DNA of 64,000 nt from JAFASC01 sp034669505 (GCA_034669505.1 JAXDNJ010000001.1:1-64000); one strand, 5' to 3'; shown: positions 36,088-44,587, counted from the stretch's first letter. Translations and numbers: made by a program. The notes: generated by a model from the sequence alone, not told the origin.

Positions 36088-38190
36088 TTAGGTCGCTGCG
36101 AGCTGGAAGAGCGCGAGCGAACGTGCACCGATAGAAAATGTTCCGCCTGGCCGCAGGATCACTGCCGGTGCGGGTACGCGGCCGCGAGCTTCCCGCGTAT
36201 CAAAGACCTGGATCCACGCCGCCCCGGGCAAGTTCGAATCGAGCCGAAAATCCACCTTCTTATGATGCGCGTTGAGCAGAATAAGGAAGCGTTGGCCGTC
36301 AGCGGAATCGTTGCCGATTTGCATCCCGAGCGTGCGCCGCTCCTCCTCTCCCCAATCCTCGTTGGTCATTTCACGCCCTTCCGGCGCGAGCCAATAGACA
36401 TCCTTCAAGTCGTTCTTGGCAACGCGGGCGCCGGTTAAATAACGGCGGCGGCGAAAAACATCGTGACTGCGCCTGAGCTCAACGAGCAACTGAATGAAAG
36501 GCAGCAGATCCGGATCAACCCGCGCACCACGTTCCCAGTCCAGCCAGCTCGTCCCATTGTCCTGGCAATAGGCATTATTGTTGCCGCTTTGCGTGCGCGA
36601 AAACTCATCTCCCATGAGCAGCATCGGCGCGCCGACCGAAAAGAAGACGGTCGCCAGGAGATTGCGCTTCTGTTGCGCGCGCAGAGCCAGAAGGGCCGGG
36701 TCCTTCGTCGGGCCCTCGACGCCGCAATTCCAGGAAAGATTGTGTGGGTGGCCGTCCTTGTTGCCTTCCTGGTTCGCCTCGTTGTGCCGCTCGGCGTAGC
36801 TGACGAGGTCTTCGAGCGTGAATCCGTCATGCGAGCAGACATATTGGATTGAAGACCAGGGCTGGCGTGCCCGCCTCTGAAAAGTTTCGCGTGAGCCCGT
36901 CAATGCGCGCGCAAGACCCGCGACCTGCCCGGTATCGCCGCGCCAGAAGGCGCGCATCGTATCGCGCGACTGGTCATTCCATTCGCTCCAGCCCGGCGGG
37001 AATTGCCCCAACCGGTAGCCGTCGGTTCCGACATCCCAAGGCTCGGCGATCAATTTGACGCGCGACAAGACCGGGTCCTGCCCGAGCGCACGCAGAAACC
37101 CGGCGCGGTCGGTAAAATCATACGGGTCGCGCGCCAGTGCCGGCGCTAGATCGAAGCGGAACCCGTCAATGTGGTAAGCCTCGACCCAATGGCGCAGGCT
37201 GTCCATGACCATCTGAAGCACGCGCGGATGGGCGAGATCGAGCGTGTTGCCGGTCCCCGTCACATCCCAGACAAAACGCGGATTATCCGGCGCGAGCTTG
37301 TAGTAGCTGCGATTGTCGATGCCGCGGAAGGACAGCGTCGGGCCGAGGTGATTACCTTCTGCCGTATGATTGTAGACGACGTCAAGGATGACCTCGATCT
37401 TTGCCTCGTGCAGCGTTCGGATCGCTGCTTTGAAATCGAGAACGCCGTCACCTTCATTGCCGTAATAGCGCGGCTCCGGTGCGAAAAACGCCAGCGTCGA
37501 GTAACCCCAATAGTTTTTTAGACCTTTTTCGACGAGGAACTGGTCGTCGGCGAAAGCATGGATCGGCATGAGCTCGATCGCGGTCACGCCGAGCTTGACG
37601 AGATGCTCGACGACCGCGGGCTGCGCGAGTGCGGCATAGGTCCCGCGCATTGCCATCGGCACGTCAGGATGAAGCTGCGTTAGGCCCTTAACATGAGCCT
37701 CGTAAATGAGCGTGTCGCGCCAGGCATGCCGGGGCGGACGATCTCCACCCCAAATGTGGGAGGGGTCCTCAACGACGCATTTAGGCATCATCGGCGCGCT
37801 GTCGCGCGGATCCCTGACAAGATCCGCGCGCGGCGAGGTACGTCTGTAGCCGTAAACTGCGTCGTGCCAGCGGATGCGGCCGGCAAGCCGCCGCGCATAA
37901 GGGTCGATAAGGAGCTTGCGCGGATTGAACCGATGCCCGTGCGTCGGTTCATACGGCCCGTGTACGCGGTAGCCGTATAGCTGGCCGGGACGAAGCCCAT
38001 TCACATAACCGTGCCAGACTTCGTCGGAACATTGCGGCAGGTAAAGCTGCTCGATTTCGCGCCGGCCGGTGGCATCGAAAAGGCAAAGTTCGACCGCGGT
38101 TGCATGCCCGGAGAATAGGGCGAAATTCACGCCCTTGCCGTCCCACGTCGCGCCGAGCGGCGCCGGCGACCCGTCTTCCAGGCGCGTCAT
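36088..38190 (-). CDS. glgX: Glycogen debranching enzyme GlgX
   Basis: A 700-residue isoamylase-type GH13 enzyme that cuts alpha-1,6 branches from limit dextrins. Features: CBM48 N-terminus (GATWDGKGVNFALFSGHATAVELCL), DVVYNHTAEGNHLGPT, DGFRFDLAPALARDPYDF (nucleophile Asp), LIAEPWDVGTDGYRLGQFP (acid/base Glu) and CSHDGFTLEDLVSYAERHN. The linear chains it frees are substrates for the TreY-TreZ pair downstream. It follows otsA by 30 bases. Confidence 0.95.
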   Translation of the reverse strand: MTRLEDGSPAPLGATWDGKGVNFALFSGHATAVELCLFDATGRREIEQLYLPQCSDEVWHGYVNGLRPGQLYGYRVHGPYEPTHGHRFNPRKLLIDPYARRLAGRIRWHDAVYGYRRTSPRADLVRDPRDSAPMMPKCVVEDPSHIWGGDRPPRHAWRDTLIYEAHVKGLTQLHPDVPMAMRGTYAALAQPAVVEHLVKLGVTAIELMPIHAFADDQFLVEKGLKNYWGYSTLAFFAPEPRYYGNEGDGVLDFKAAIRTLHEAKIEVILDVVYNHTAEGNHLGPTLSFRGIDNRSYYKLAPDNPRFVWDVTGTGNTLDLAHPRVLQMVMDSLRHWVEAYHIDGFRFDLAPALARDPYDFTDRAGFLRALGQDPVLSRVKLIAEPWDVGTDGYRLGQFPPGWSEWNDQSRDTMRAFWRGDTGQVAGLARALTGSRETFQRRARQPWSSIQYVCSHDGFTLEDLVSYAERHNEANQEGNKDGHPHNLSWNCGVEGPTKDPALLALRAQQKRNLLATVFFSVGAPMLLMGDEFSRTQSGNNNAYCQDNGTSWLDWERGARVDPDLLPFIQLLVELRRSHDVFRRRRYLTGARVAKNDLKDVYWLAPEGREMTNEDWGEEERRTLGMQIGNDSADGQRFLILLNAHHKKVDFRLDSNLPGAAWIQVFDTREARGRVPAPAVILRPGGTFSIGARSLALFQLAAT

Positions 38191-38220
38191 CTGGGCCGAT
38201 CCCGGCGCCGTGCCGGCGGT

Positions 38221-39714
38221 TCAGCCGTCGAGCGTGGTCCAGATCGGGGGGATAGCGCGGCCACCCATGGGCTGCGGCTGATCCTCCAGGAGGATGTCGA
38301 GGAAACTCTTCGACCAGTCCTCGACGCTGTTTTCTTCGAGCACGTCCATCATCGCCCGCCACCGCTCTTTGCGTTCCTCAAGCGGCATGTTTAGGCCACG
38401 GGCGATCGCTGTTGCAACGCCTTGTTTGTCATACGGATTAACGATGAGCGCGGCGTCGAGCTCCTGCGCCGCGCCGGCAAAGCGCGACAAGACGAGGACC
38501 CCCGGGTCCTGCGGCGATTGAGCGGCGACATATTCCTTGGCGACGAGGTTCATCCCGTCGCGCACCGGGGTCACGAGCCCGACACGCGCCAGGCGGTAGA
38601 GGCCGGCGAGCGCTGTGCGGCTCATCGTCTTGTTCATGTACTGGACCGGCGTCCAGTCGAGGTCGCCATACTTGCCGTTGGTATTGCCGACCTGCTCGGC
38701 GACCAGCCGCTGCAGCTGCGCATAAGCCGGCACTTCGGAGCGCGACTTCGGCGTGACCTGCAGGAGCACGGTGCGCTTCTTCATGTCCGGATGGCGCTCA
38801 AGGAATGCTCCGAATGAGCTGATCCGTTCCGATATGCCCTTTGTGTAGTCAAGCCGGTCGACGCCGATGATCAGGCTCTTGCCGTCGAGGCTCGCCCGTG
38901 TGCGTTTGACGACAGTATTGTGCTCGGCGAGCCGCGCCTCCTCGGCGAAGGCGTCCGTGTCGATCGAGATTGGAAAGGCGCCGACGCGGAAGCGGCGGCC
39001 GAAGGCCTCCACCCAGCCGTCGCCGAGGGCCCGGCCCGACCCGCTTTTCTCGATGCAGCCGATGAAATTCTCCGCGTCGAGTTCGGTTTGGAAGCCCACC
39101 AGATCGTAGGCGGCGAAGGAGCGAAGCAAATCTTCGTAGGCGGGGAGGCCCGAGGCGACATCGTCAGGCGGCCACGGCACATGCAGGAAAAAGCCGATTC
39201 GATTGGAGAAGCCCATGTCGCGCAGCGCCCGCGCGAGCGGGATGAGATGATAATCGTGGACCCAGATCGTGTCGCCTTCGTCGAGCAGCTTGGCGAGGCG
39301 CCGGGCGAACGAGCCGTTCACCCGGAAGAAGCCCGCCGTGTGCTGCGCCGAGTATTCGGCAAGATCGAGCCGGTAATGGCAGATCGGCCAAAGTGCCCGA
39401 TTGGCGAAGCCGTGATAGAATTCTTCGAGGTCACGCCGGCTGAGGTCGGCCACTGCGTAACTCACCGGGCCGTAACTGCGCAGCGAGGTACTGGACTCGG
39501 GCATGTCGTTGGTCTTGCCGGACCAGCCGAACCACAGACCGCCGCGCGCCTTGAGAGCGGCGTCAAGCGCGACCGCGAGCCCGCCTGCCGCAGGAGTCCC
39601 GCTGGCGGTCGGAACGGGAACTCGATTCGAAACTACAACCAGCCGGCCCGTTTTCCGGCCTATCTTGGCCGCCGTCAGCGGCCTCGAGGGCTGCAGAATG
39701 TCGAGTTGACCCAT
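38221..39714 (-). CDS. otsA: Trehalose-6-phosphate synthase OtsA
   Basis: A 497-residue GT20 glycosyltransferase making trehalose-6-phosphate from UDP-glucose and glucose-6-phosphate. Motifs: RLVVVSNRVPVP, GGLAVALDAALKARGGLWFGW, WVHDYHLIPLARALRDMG, LIIGVDRLDYTKGISERI and AAQSPQDPGVLVLSRFAGAAQEL. The start at 39714 (MGQLDILQPS) is chosen over the open frame to 39876, whose extra residues look non-coding. No otsB phosphatase gene is in the window. First gene of the seven-gene run; a strong hairpin lies in its leader. Confidence 0.95.
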   Translation of the reverse strand: MGQLDILQPSRPLTAAKIGRKTGRLVVVSNRVPVPTASGTPAAGGLAVALDAALKARGGLWFGWSGKTNDMPESSTSLRSYGPVSYAVADLSRRDLEEFYHGFANRALWPICHYRLDLAEYSAQHTAGFFRVNGSFARRLAKLLDEGDTIWVHDYHLIPLARALRDMGFSNRIGFFLHVPWPPDDVASGLPAYEDLLRSFAAYDLVGFQTELDAENFIGCIEKSGSGRALGDGWVEAFGRRFRVGAFPISIDTDAFAEEARLAEHNTVVKRTRASLDGKSLIIGVDRLDYTKGISERISSFGAFLERHPDMKKRTVLLQVTPKSRSEVPAYAQLQRLVAEQVGNTNGKYGDLDWTPVQYMNKTMSRTALAGLYRLARVGLVTPVRDGMNLVAKEYVAAQSPQDPGVLVLSRFAGAAQELDAALIVNPYDKQGVATAIARGLNMPLEERKERWRAMMDVLEENSVEDWSKSFLDILLEDQPQPMGGRAIPPIWTTLDG

Positions 39715-39750
39715 CTTAAACGAAAGCCTCGGCAATTCACTTCGGACCGA

Positions 39751-39791
39751 TAACGCCGTCCCCTTGGGCTTCGTTGCCAAGCGCGGCGTTA
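39751..39791 (-). promoter_or_regulatory. Stem-loop in the otsA leader
   Basis: TAACGCCG (39751-39758) pairs with CGGCGTTA (39784-39791), and inside it CTTGG (39763-39767) pairs with CCAAG (39777-39781), leaving a nine-base apical loop. The structure ends 36 bases before the otsA ATG. No run of T follows on the minus strand, so it is not an intrinsic terminator; a leader RNA structure or protein-binding site is possible. Confidence 0.4.
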
Positions 39792-40003
39792 ATCTTTGAC
39801 CACGGCGTGCACAGCAGAAGCGCGCGCGGGGCGTGGGTGATTGCTTGGCTGGCATACAAAAGCCGCGCCATAACATTTGCTTAGGCGGGGATTTTGAGCT
39901 GGCGTTGCCACTCTGCCACGCGGGCAGGCGAAACGATTCGGCCTCGCGGCCAAAGGGGCTGGTTTCGCTGGCATCGCTGCGGCATTTGCGTTAAGGCTCC
40001 GAG

Positions 40004-40020
40004 CTGTTTCGATCGAACAG
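40004..40020 (+). promoter_or_regulatory. Palindrome ahead of the oxoamine synthase gene
   Basis: CTGTTTCGATCGAACAG has arms CTGTT/AACAG around a self-complementary CGATCG with one unmatched T. It ends 45 bases before the GTG start, a usual distance for an operator. No regulator gene is adjacent. Short palindromes arise by chance. Confidence 0.25.
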
Positions 40021-40065
40021 GCCTGGGCTGATCGAACCCCGAGATTCAACCGGAACTTTTTCTGC

Positions 40066-41295
40066 GTGGCCCGACACAACAGTCTCAGCGACTACGCTAC
40101 GAAGCGCGCTCGATTGGCGGGGAAATCCGTCCTCGACTTTGCAAACCCGTTCTTCGCCCCTCTCGACCGTCTCGGGCAGGAGGCGGAACGGCGCGGCGAT
40201 TATTTCGTCAGCTTCGCCAATTATGATTATCTGGGCTTGGCCAGCCATCCCAGGGTCAAAGCAGATGCCGCCGAGGCGCTCGAGACGCTCGGCGTCGGCG
40301 CCTTGGCATCGCGCCTTGTCGGCGGCGAGCGCTCGACCCATCATCTGCTTGAGGAAGAGATCGCGTCGTTCCTTGGCACGGAGACGTCGCTCGCGCTGGT
40401 ATCAGGCTATCTCACGAACCTTACCACGATCACACACCTGATGGCCGGTCGCGACGCTCTGTTCATCGACGAGCTGTCGCACAACAGCATTGTCACCGCG
40501 GCAAGGAGTTCGGGCGCCGAGGTCGCAGTCTTCCGCCACAACGATCTGGATCATCTCGACGATCTCCTGGCCAACAACCGGGAGAACTACCGCAATGTGC
40601 TCATCGTCGTCGAAGCGCTCTATAGTATGGACGGCGACATCGTCGATCTGCCACGCCTCGTCGAGATCAAGGAGCGTCATCAAGCCTGGCTGCTTGTCGA
40701 CGAAGCACATTCGATCGGCGTGCTCGGCGCCACTGGCCGCGGCATTTGCGAACATGCCGGCGTCGATCCGAACCGCGTCGACCTGATCATCGGCACGCTA
40801 TCGAAGACGTTCGCCTCCTGTGGTGGCTTCATCGCCGCCAAGCGCGACATCACCCACTGGCTGAGTTACACGCTGCCTGGTTTTGTTTACAGCGTCGGCC
40901 TGTCGCCGGTGATCACGGCAGCCGCGCGCACCGCCCTGCAGCTCATGCAGGAGGAGACCTGGCGGATTGAGCGGCTGGCGCAGAACGCCGAATTGTTCCG
41001 GCAATGTGCGCTCGAAGCGGGGCTCGATACGGGGCCGGCCATAGGACGCGGTGTGGTCCCGATCCTGTTCGGATCGAGTCGCGAGACGATGCTCGCGTCG
41101 CAGCACCTCTTGGACCACGGCTTCTACTGCCCGCCGATCGTGCAGATCGGGGTTCCCAAGGACCAGCCACGGCTCAGGTTCTTCATCTCCGCAAGCCACA
41201 ATGAAGACGACATCCGTGGGGTGATCGCCACCCTCGGAACCCGGCCGTCCGTCGTACCCGAGGCAGCTCTCCAAGTGGCCAGCGCGGCGAGCTGA
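40066..41295 (+). CDS. Alpha-oxoamine synthase, serine palmitoyltransferase-like
   Basis: A 409-residue PLP enzyme of fold type I that condenses an amino acid with an acyl thioester, losing CO2. Visible motifs: FANYDYLGLASHPRV, VGGERSTHHLLEEEI, DELSHNSIVTAARSSG, LVDEAHSIGVLG (Asp212, His215) and GTLSKTFASCGGF with PLP lysine 247. The start is GTG at 40066. The family includes serine palmitoyltransferase, KBL, AONS, ALAS and CapA; sequence alone does not separate them. The two downstream genes resemble sphingolipid desaturase and hydroxylase, which favours long-chain-base formation over biotin or heme synthesis. It has no acyl-carrier domain. Confidence 0.85.
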   Translation: MARHNSLSDYATKRARLAGKSVLDFANPFFAPLDRLGQEAERRGDYFVSFANYDYLGLASHPRVKADAAEALETLGVGALASRLVGGERSTHHLLEEEIASFLGTETSLALVSGYLTNLTTITHLMAGRDALFIDELSHNSIVTAARSSGAEVAVFRHNDLDHLDDLLANNRENYRNVLIVVEALYSMDGDIVDLPRLVEIKERHQAWLLVDEAHSIGVLGATGRGICEHAGVDPNRVDLIIGTLSKTFASCGGFIAAKRDITHWLSYTLPGFVYSVGLSPVITAAARTALQLMQEETWRIERLAQNAELFRQCALEAGLDTGPAIGRGVVPILFGSSRETMLASQHLLDHGFYCPPIVQIGVPKDQPRLRFFISASHNEDDIRGVIATLGTRPSVVPEAALQVASAAS

Positions 41296-41537
41296 TTGTT
41301 TGGAGCCCTTCCATCCCGCCTTCTTGGCGTCATGTATCGCTGCTAAGGCCTGCCCGCCAATGTCCGCGCTCGATGTCGTGCCGGTCTGGGGCTCGACGCC
41401 TTCCTGGCGCCCGCCGCGGTGGACAGCTGGTCGCGTATATACGAGAAGCAGTTTGTCAGGCCGGCCACAAGCACGCGAGAGGCGGCGGCGAGCAGCGCGG
41501 GCGGAAATAGCGAAACACTGGCGCGAGGGTTGGTTTG

Positions 41538-42578
41538 ATGAATCGTCAGATGGATATATCGGAAGCGACATCGGCGGACCGTTCGCATATCGAGCGGCGC
41601 CGGGAAATCCTCGCGGCGCATCCTGAGATTCGCGCGCTGATCGGGCGCGACCGCATGACCGCGTGGATCACGATCTGCGTCGTCATCGGGCAGATGTGCC
41701 TCGCCGCGCTGTTCGGCGAATTGGGACTGCGCTATTGGTGGCTGGCGCTCATTGGCGCTTACGCGATTGGCGCCTTTGCCAACCATGCGATGTTCGTCGT
41801 CATTCACGACGCGATCCACAATCTTGTCTTCAAGGATCCTCGGTTGAACAAGCTTACCGCGATCCTGGCGGACCTACCGAATGCTTTTCCGACCGCAATG
41901 GGCTTTCGGGCCTATCACATCAAGCACCATTCGCATTTGAGCACCTATGACTACGATGCCGACGTGCCGAGCGATTGGGAAGCGCGGCTCGTCGGCAATC
42001 GCTGGTACATGAAGGCCGCCTGGCTGTTCTTTTTCTTGGTGTTCCAGCTCCTGCGCATCAGCCGCCTCAAAGGCACCGTACCCGGCATTTTCAGCAGCCG
42101 CTGGTCGATGGTCAACATCGGTGCAATTATCATGTGCGATATCGTCGTGCTGTTCCTGTTTGGACCGAACGCGCTGCTCTATCTGCTCGCCTCGTTCTGG
42201 TTCTCGGTCGGGTTGCATCCGCTCGGCGCGCGCTGGATCCAGGAGCATTATGCGCTCGCGCCGGGCCAGGGCACGTTCGACTATTACGGTCCCTTAAACC
42301 GCATTCAGCTCAACATCGGCTATCACAACGAGCATCACGATTTTCCTGACGTGCCGTGGAGCCGCTTGCCGGAATTGAAGGCGATGGCGCCCGAATATTA
42401 CGATGGGCTGCACGCCCATTATTCGTGGACGAAACTGTTCTTCGCCTTTATCTTCGATCCGCGTTATTCGCTGCATACGCGCACGGAAAACATGCCGGTA
42501 CGTGAGCGAGTGGCGGTGTCGAGCTCGCCTGTTTCCTATGGCGAACCGGCCCTTACGGCCCAAAGGTCATCCGCATGA
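41538..42578 (+). CDS. Membrane fatty-acid desaturase resembling sphingolipid delta-4 desaturase (DEGS)
   Basis: A 346-residue membrane di-iron enzyme. The N-terminus (ERRREILAAHPEIRALIG) and C-terminus (FDYYGPLNRIQLNIGYHNEH, then APEYYDGL) recall eukaryotic dihydroceramide desaturase DEGS1. The three histidine boxes are HDAIH (90-94), HIKHH (127-131) and HNEHH (263-267), spaced almost as in DEGS1. A conserved GLHP (about 225-228) and QEHY also match. Several transmembrane helices flank the boxes. The ATG at 41538 has GAGGG at 41525-41529. It overlaps the hydroxylase gene by ATGA. Substrate, ceramide or another amino lipid, is not proven. Confidence 0.88.
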   Translation: MNRQMDISEATSADRSHIERRREILAAHPEIRALIGRDRMTAWITICVVIGQMCLAALFGELGLRYWWLALIGAYAIGAFANHAMFVVIHDAIHNLVFKDPRLNKLTAILADLPNAFPTAMGFRAYHIKHHSHLSTYDYDADVPSDWEARLVGNRWYMKAAWLFFFLVFQLLRISRLKGTVPGIFSSRWSMVNIGAIIMCDIVVLFLFGPNALLYLLASFWFSVGLHPLGARWIQEHYALAPGQGTFDYYGPLNRIQLNIGYHNEHHDFPDVPWSRLPELKAMAPEYYDGLHAHYSWTKLFFAFIFDPRYSLHTRTENMPVRERVAVSSSPVSYGEPALTAQRSSA

Positions 42579-43234
42579 CCACGCGAACAGGACCTGACGG
42601 TGCTGCATTGGCGGAGTACCTGACCGCCTCCCCACGTTTGTTCGAGAATCCGCTCCTCGACAAATTCTCGCGCGTGCACTGGACGGTTCCGCTTTACGTC
42701 TACGCCCCGGCGATTGCGATTCTGGCTTGCCTCAGCTTCGCAAAGGTGAGCGTTGCCGCCGCGCTCGGCTGCATGCTGGTTGGTTACCTCGCCTGGACGC
42801 TGACCGAGTATTTCGGCCATCGCTATCTCTTCCATTGGGAATTTCCCGGTGAATTCGGCAAGCGGCTGCACTTCCTCATTCACGGCGTGCATCACGACCA
42901 TCCGAGCGATCCGTTGCGGCTTGTCATGCCGGTCTTGCTCAGCGGGCCGATCCTGCTAGTGGCCTTCGGAGTAATCGGACTTGTTTTTGGATTTCCATTG
43001 ACATGGCCGGTGCTCGCCGGCTTCACCGCGGGCTATCTCGCCTACGACATGGTACATTATCACGTGCATCACCGGGAGCCCACGACCCGCTTCGGCCGCA
43101 TGCTGCGGCGCGTCCACATGCTGCATCACTTCCGCGACCATGATCGCGGCTTCGGCGTCAGCGCGCCCTGGTGGGACTACGCTTTTGGCACCGGCTATTC
43201 GGGCGAGAACGCACGCCGCTCGGGCGACAGCTGA
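42575..43234 (+). CDS. Fatty acid hydroxylase superfamily protein, FA2H-like
   Basis: A 219-residue membrane di-iron protein. Its histidines follow the FA2H catalytic half: HRYLFH (82-87), HFLIHGVHHDHPSDPLRLVMP (from 99; His103, 106, 107), HYHVHH (161-166) and HMLHH (181-185), ending with VSAPWWDYAFGTGY. FA2H and yeast Scs7 put the 2-hydroxyl on ceramide acyl chains. The N-terminal cytochrome b5 domain of eukaryotic FA2H is missing, so an external electron donor is needed. Four-base overlap with the desaturase means co-translation. Confidence 0.85.
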   Translation: MTTRTGPDGAALAEYLTASPRLFENPLLDKFSRVHWTVPLYVYAPAIAILACLSFAKVSVAAALGCMLVGYLAWTLTEYFGHRYLFHWEFPGEFGKRLHFLIHGVHHDHPSDPLRLVMPVLLSGPILLVAFGVIGLVFGFPLTWPVLAGFTAGYLAYDMVHYHVHHREPTTRFGRMLRRVHMLHHFRDHDRGFGVSAPWWDYAFGTGYSGENARRSGDS

Positions 43235-43402
43235 AGGCGAACCAACGGCAGTGCGATCCGTCGGCCACACCCCGAAATCCCTGACAATTGGCTGCGGAGA
43301 ACTCCGTCACGCCCTTGATCGTAACTATCGTGCGCTATCTTTAGTTGCGGGTTTCTGATTCGGGCGGCGGTCCGCTCGCATGTTCTGGCGCGGTATTTCT
43401 GC

Positions 43403-44569
43403 ATGAGCAGTCGTTGGAGTGTACTCGGATTATTGTTTCTCGTTCGAACGACAATGGCGTTTCAGTTCGAATCCGTCGCCGCCATCGGGCCCGTTCTGCA
43501 GCACGAATTTAATGTCGGCCTTCCCGACATCGGTCTGCTGATCGGCCTTTATCTCTTGCCGGGTGTGGTGATCGCGCTGCCGGGCGGTGCGATCGGGCGA
43601 GCACTTGGCGACAAGCGCACCGTTTTGCTCGGTTGCGTTGTCATGTTCATCGGCAACCTGATCATGGCTTTTTCCGACATTTGGGCTGCGCAAATTGGCG
43701 GGAGATTGCTGACCGGAGTTGGCGGCGTGATGGTCAACGTCATCACTGCAAAAATGGTGGCGGATTGGTTTAGCGAACGCGAAATGTCCACCGCCATGGC
43801 GCTATTTCTCAATTCATGGCCGTTCGGTATTGCGGTCGCGCTGCTGGCTCTGCCCCCGTTGGGAGTTGCGGAAGGCTACAAAACGGTTTTCCTGCTGGGC
43901 GCGGATTTCGTCGGCGCTGCGACCCTGCTGCTGGCTTTCGCCTACAAAGACCGCCCGCCCGAAATCGCACGTGACCGGTCGCCGCGCATGGGAATGCCGA
44001 CGATCCTCCTCGTCACCGTTGCCGGACTGATCTGGGGCTTTTTTAATACGGCCGTCGCGATGCTGTTCTCGTTCGGCATTAGTGTTCTGATGGAACACGG
44101 CTGGACGATCACCTCAAGCGCGTCCGTGGTGAGCCTGGTTCTCTGGCTGACGATTTTCATGATACCGCTTGGCGGGGTCACCGCCGATCGCATTAGCGGC
44201 AAGGGCATGCTCATCGGCGCGACCACGTTGATTTCGGCGATTCTGCTGTTTGCCGCCTCGCGAACCGATTACCCGGTTGCGGTGTTGATTGCGTTTGGAT
44301 TGATCGGCGCTTTTCCCGCGGGCGCGATGATGGCGCTGCCGGCGTCGGCGCTGAAGGCTCACAATCGCGCGGGCGGTATGGCGGTTTTTTACACTGTCTT
44401 CTATTTATGCATGTCGCTCGGGCCGGTCATTGCCGGGCGGCTTGCCGGCTATACCGGGCGTGCCGCAACGGCGTTCGACTTCGGCGCGGCTCTCCTTGCC
44501 GCCTGCCCAATTCTCCTCGGTGCTTTCATGGTTCTGCGCCGGGGGTCGGTGCACGAAATCACTATCTGA
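43403..44569 (+). CDS. Major facilitator superfamily transporter
   Basis: A 388-residue polytopic protein with about twelve hydrophobic helices and the MFS loop 2-3 motif GRALGDKRTVLLG. No substrate-specific signature is recognised; the general pattern fits the CynX/NarK-like or anion-cation branches equally. It starts 168 bases after the FA2H-like gene, too far to be sure of co-transcription, and converges with paaE. A link to lipid export is only a guess. Confidence 0.8.
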   Translation: MSSRWSVLGLLFLVRTTMAFQFESVAAIGPVLQHEFNVGLPDIGLLIGLYLLPGVVIALPGGAIGRALGDKRTVLLGCVVMFIGNLIMAFSDIWAAQIGGRLLTGVGGVMVNVITAKMVADWFSEREMSTAMALFLNSWPFGIAVALLALPPLGVAEGYKTVFLLGADFVGAATLLLAFAYKDRPPEIARDRSPRMGMPTILLVTVAGLIWGFFNTAVAMLFSFGISVLMEHGWTITSSASVVSLVLWLTIFMIPLGGVTADRISGKGMLIGATTLISAILLFAASRTDYPVAVLIAFGLIGAFPAGAMMALPASALKAHNRAGGMAVFYTVFYLCMSLGPVIAGRLAGYTGRAATAFDFGAALLAACPILLGAFMVLRRGSVHEITI

Positions 44570-44587
44570 TGTATTCGCGGACATCCG

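Larger units (their letters stand above)
39715..40065. other. 351-base divergent spacer between otsA and the lipid cassette
   Basis: No convincing gene. The stretch holds a two-part stem-loop close to otsA (39751-39791) and a near-perfect 17-base palindrome close to the oxoamine synthase (40004-40020). I could not pick out a clear sigma70 promoter for either direction. Confidence 0.6.

Noticed and set aside
34321..36438. 705-codon plus-strand open frame
   Set aside because: It is the GC-rich shadow of treZ and the end of glgX; the protein shows no family features.
41347..41538. Short open frame ending in TGATG at the desaturase start
   Set aside because: No ATG, no ribosome-binding site and no recognisable family; kept only as an observation.
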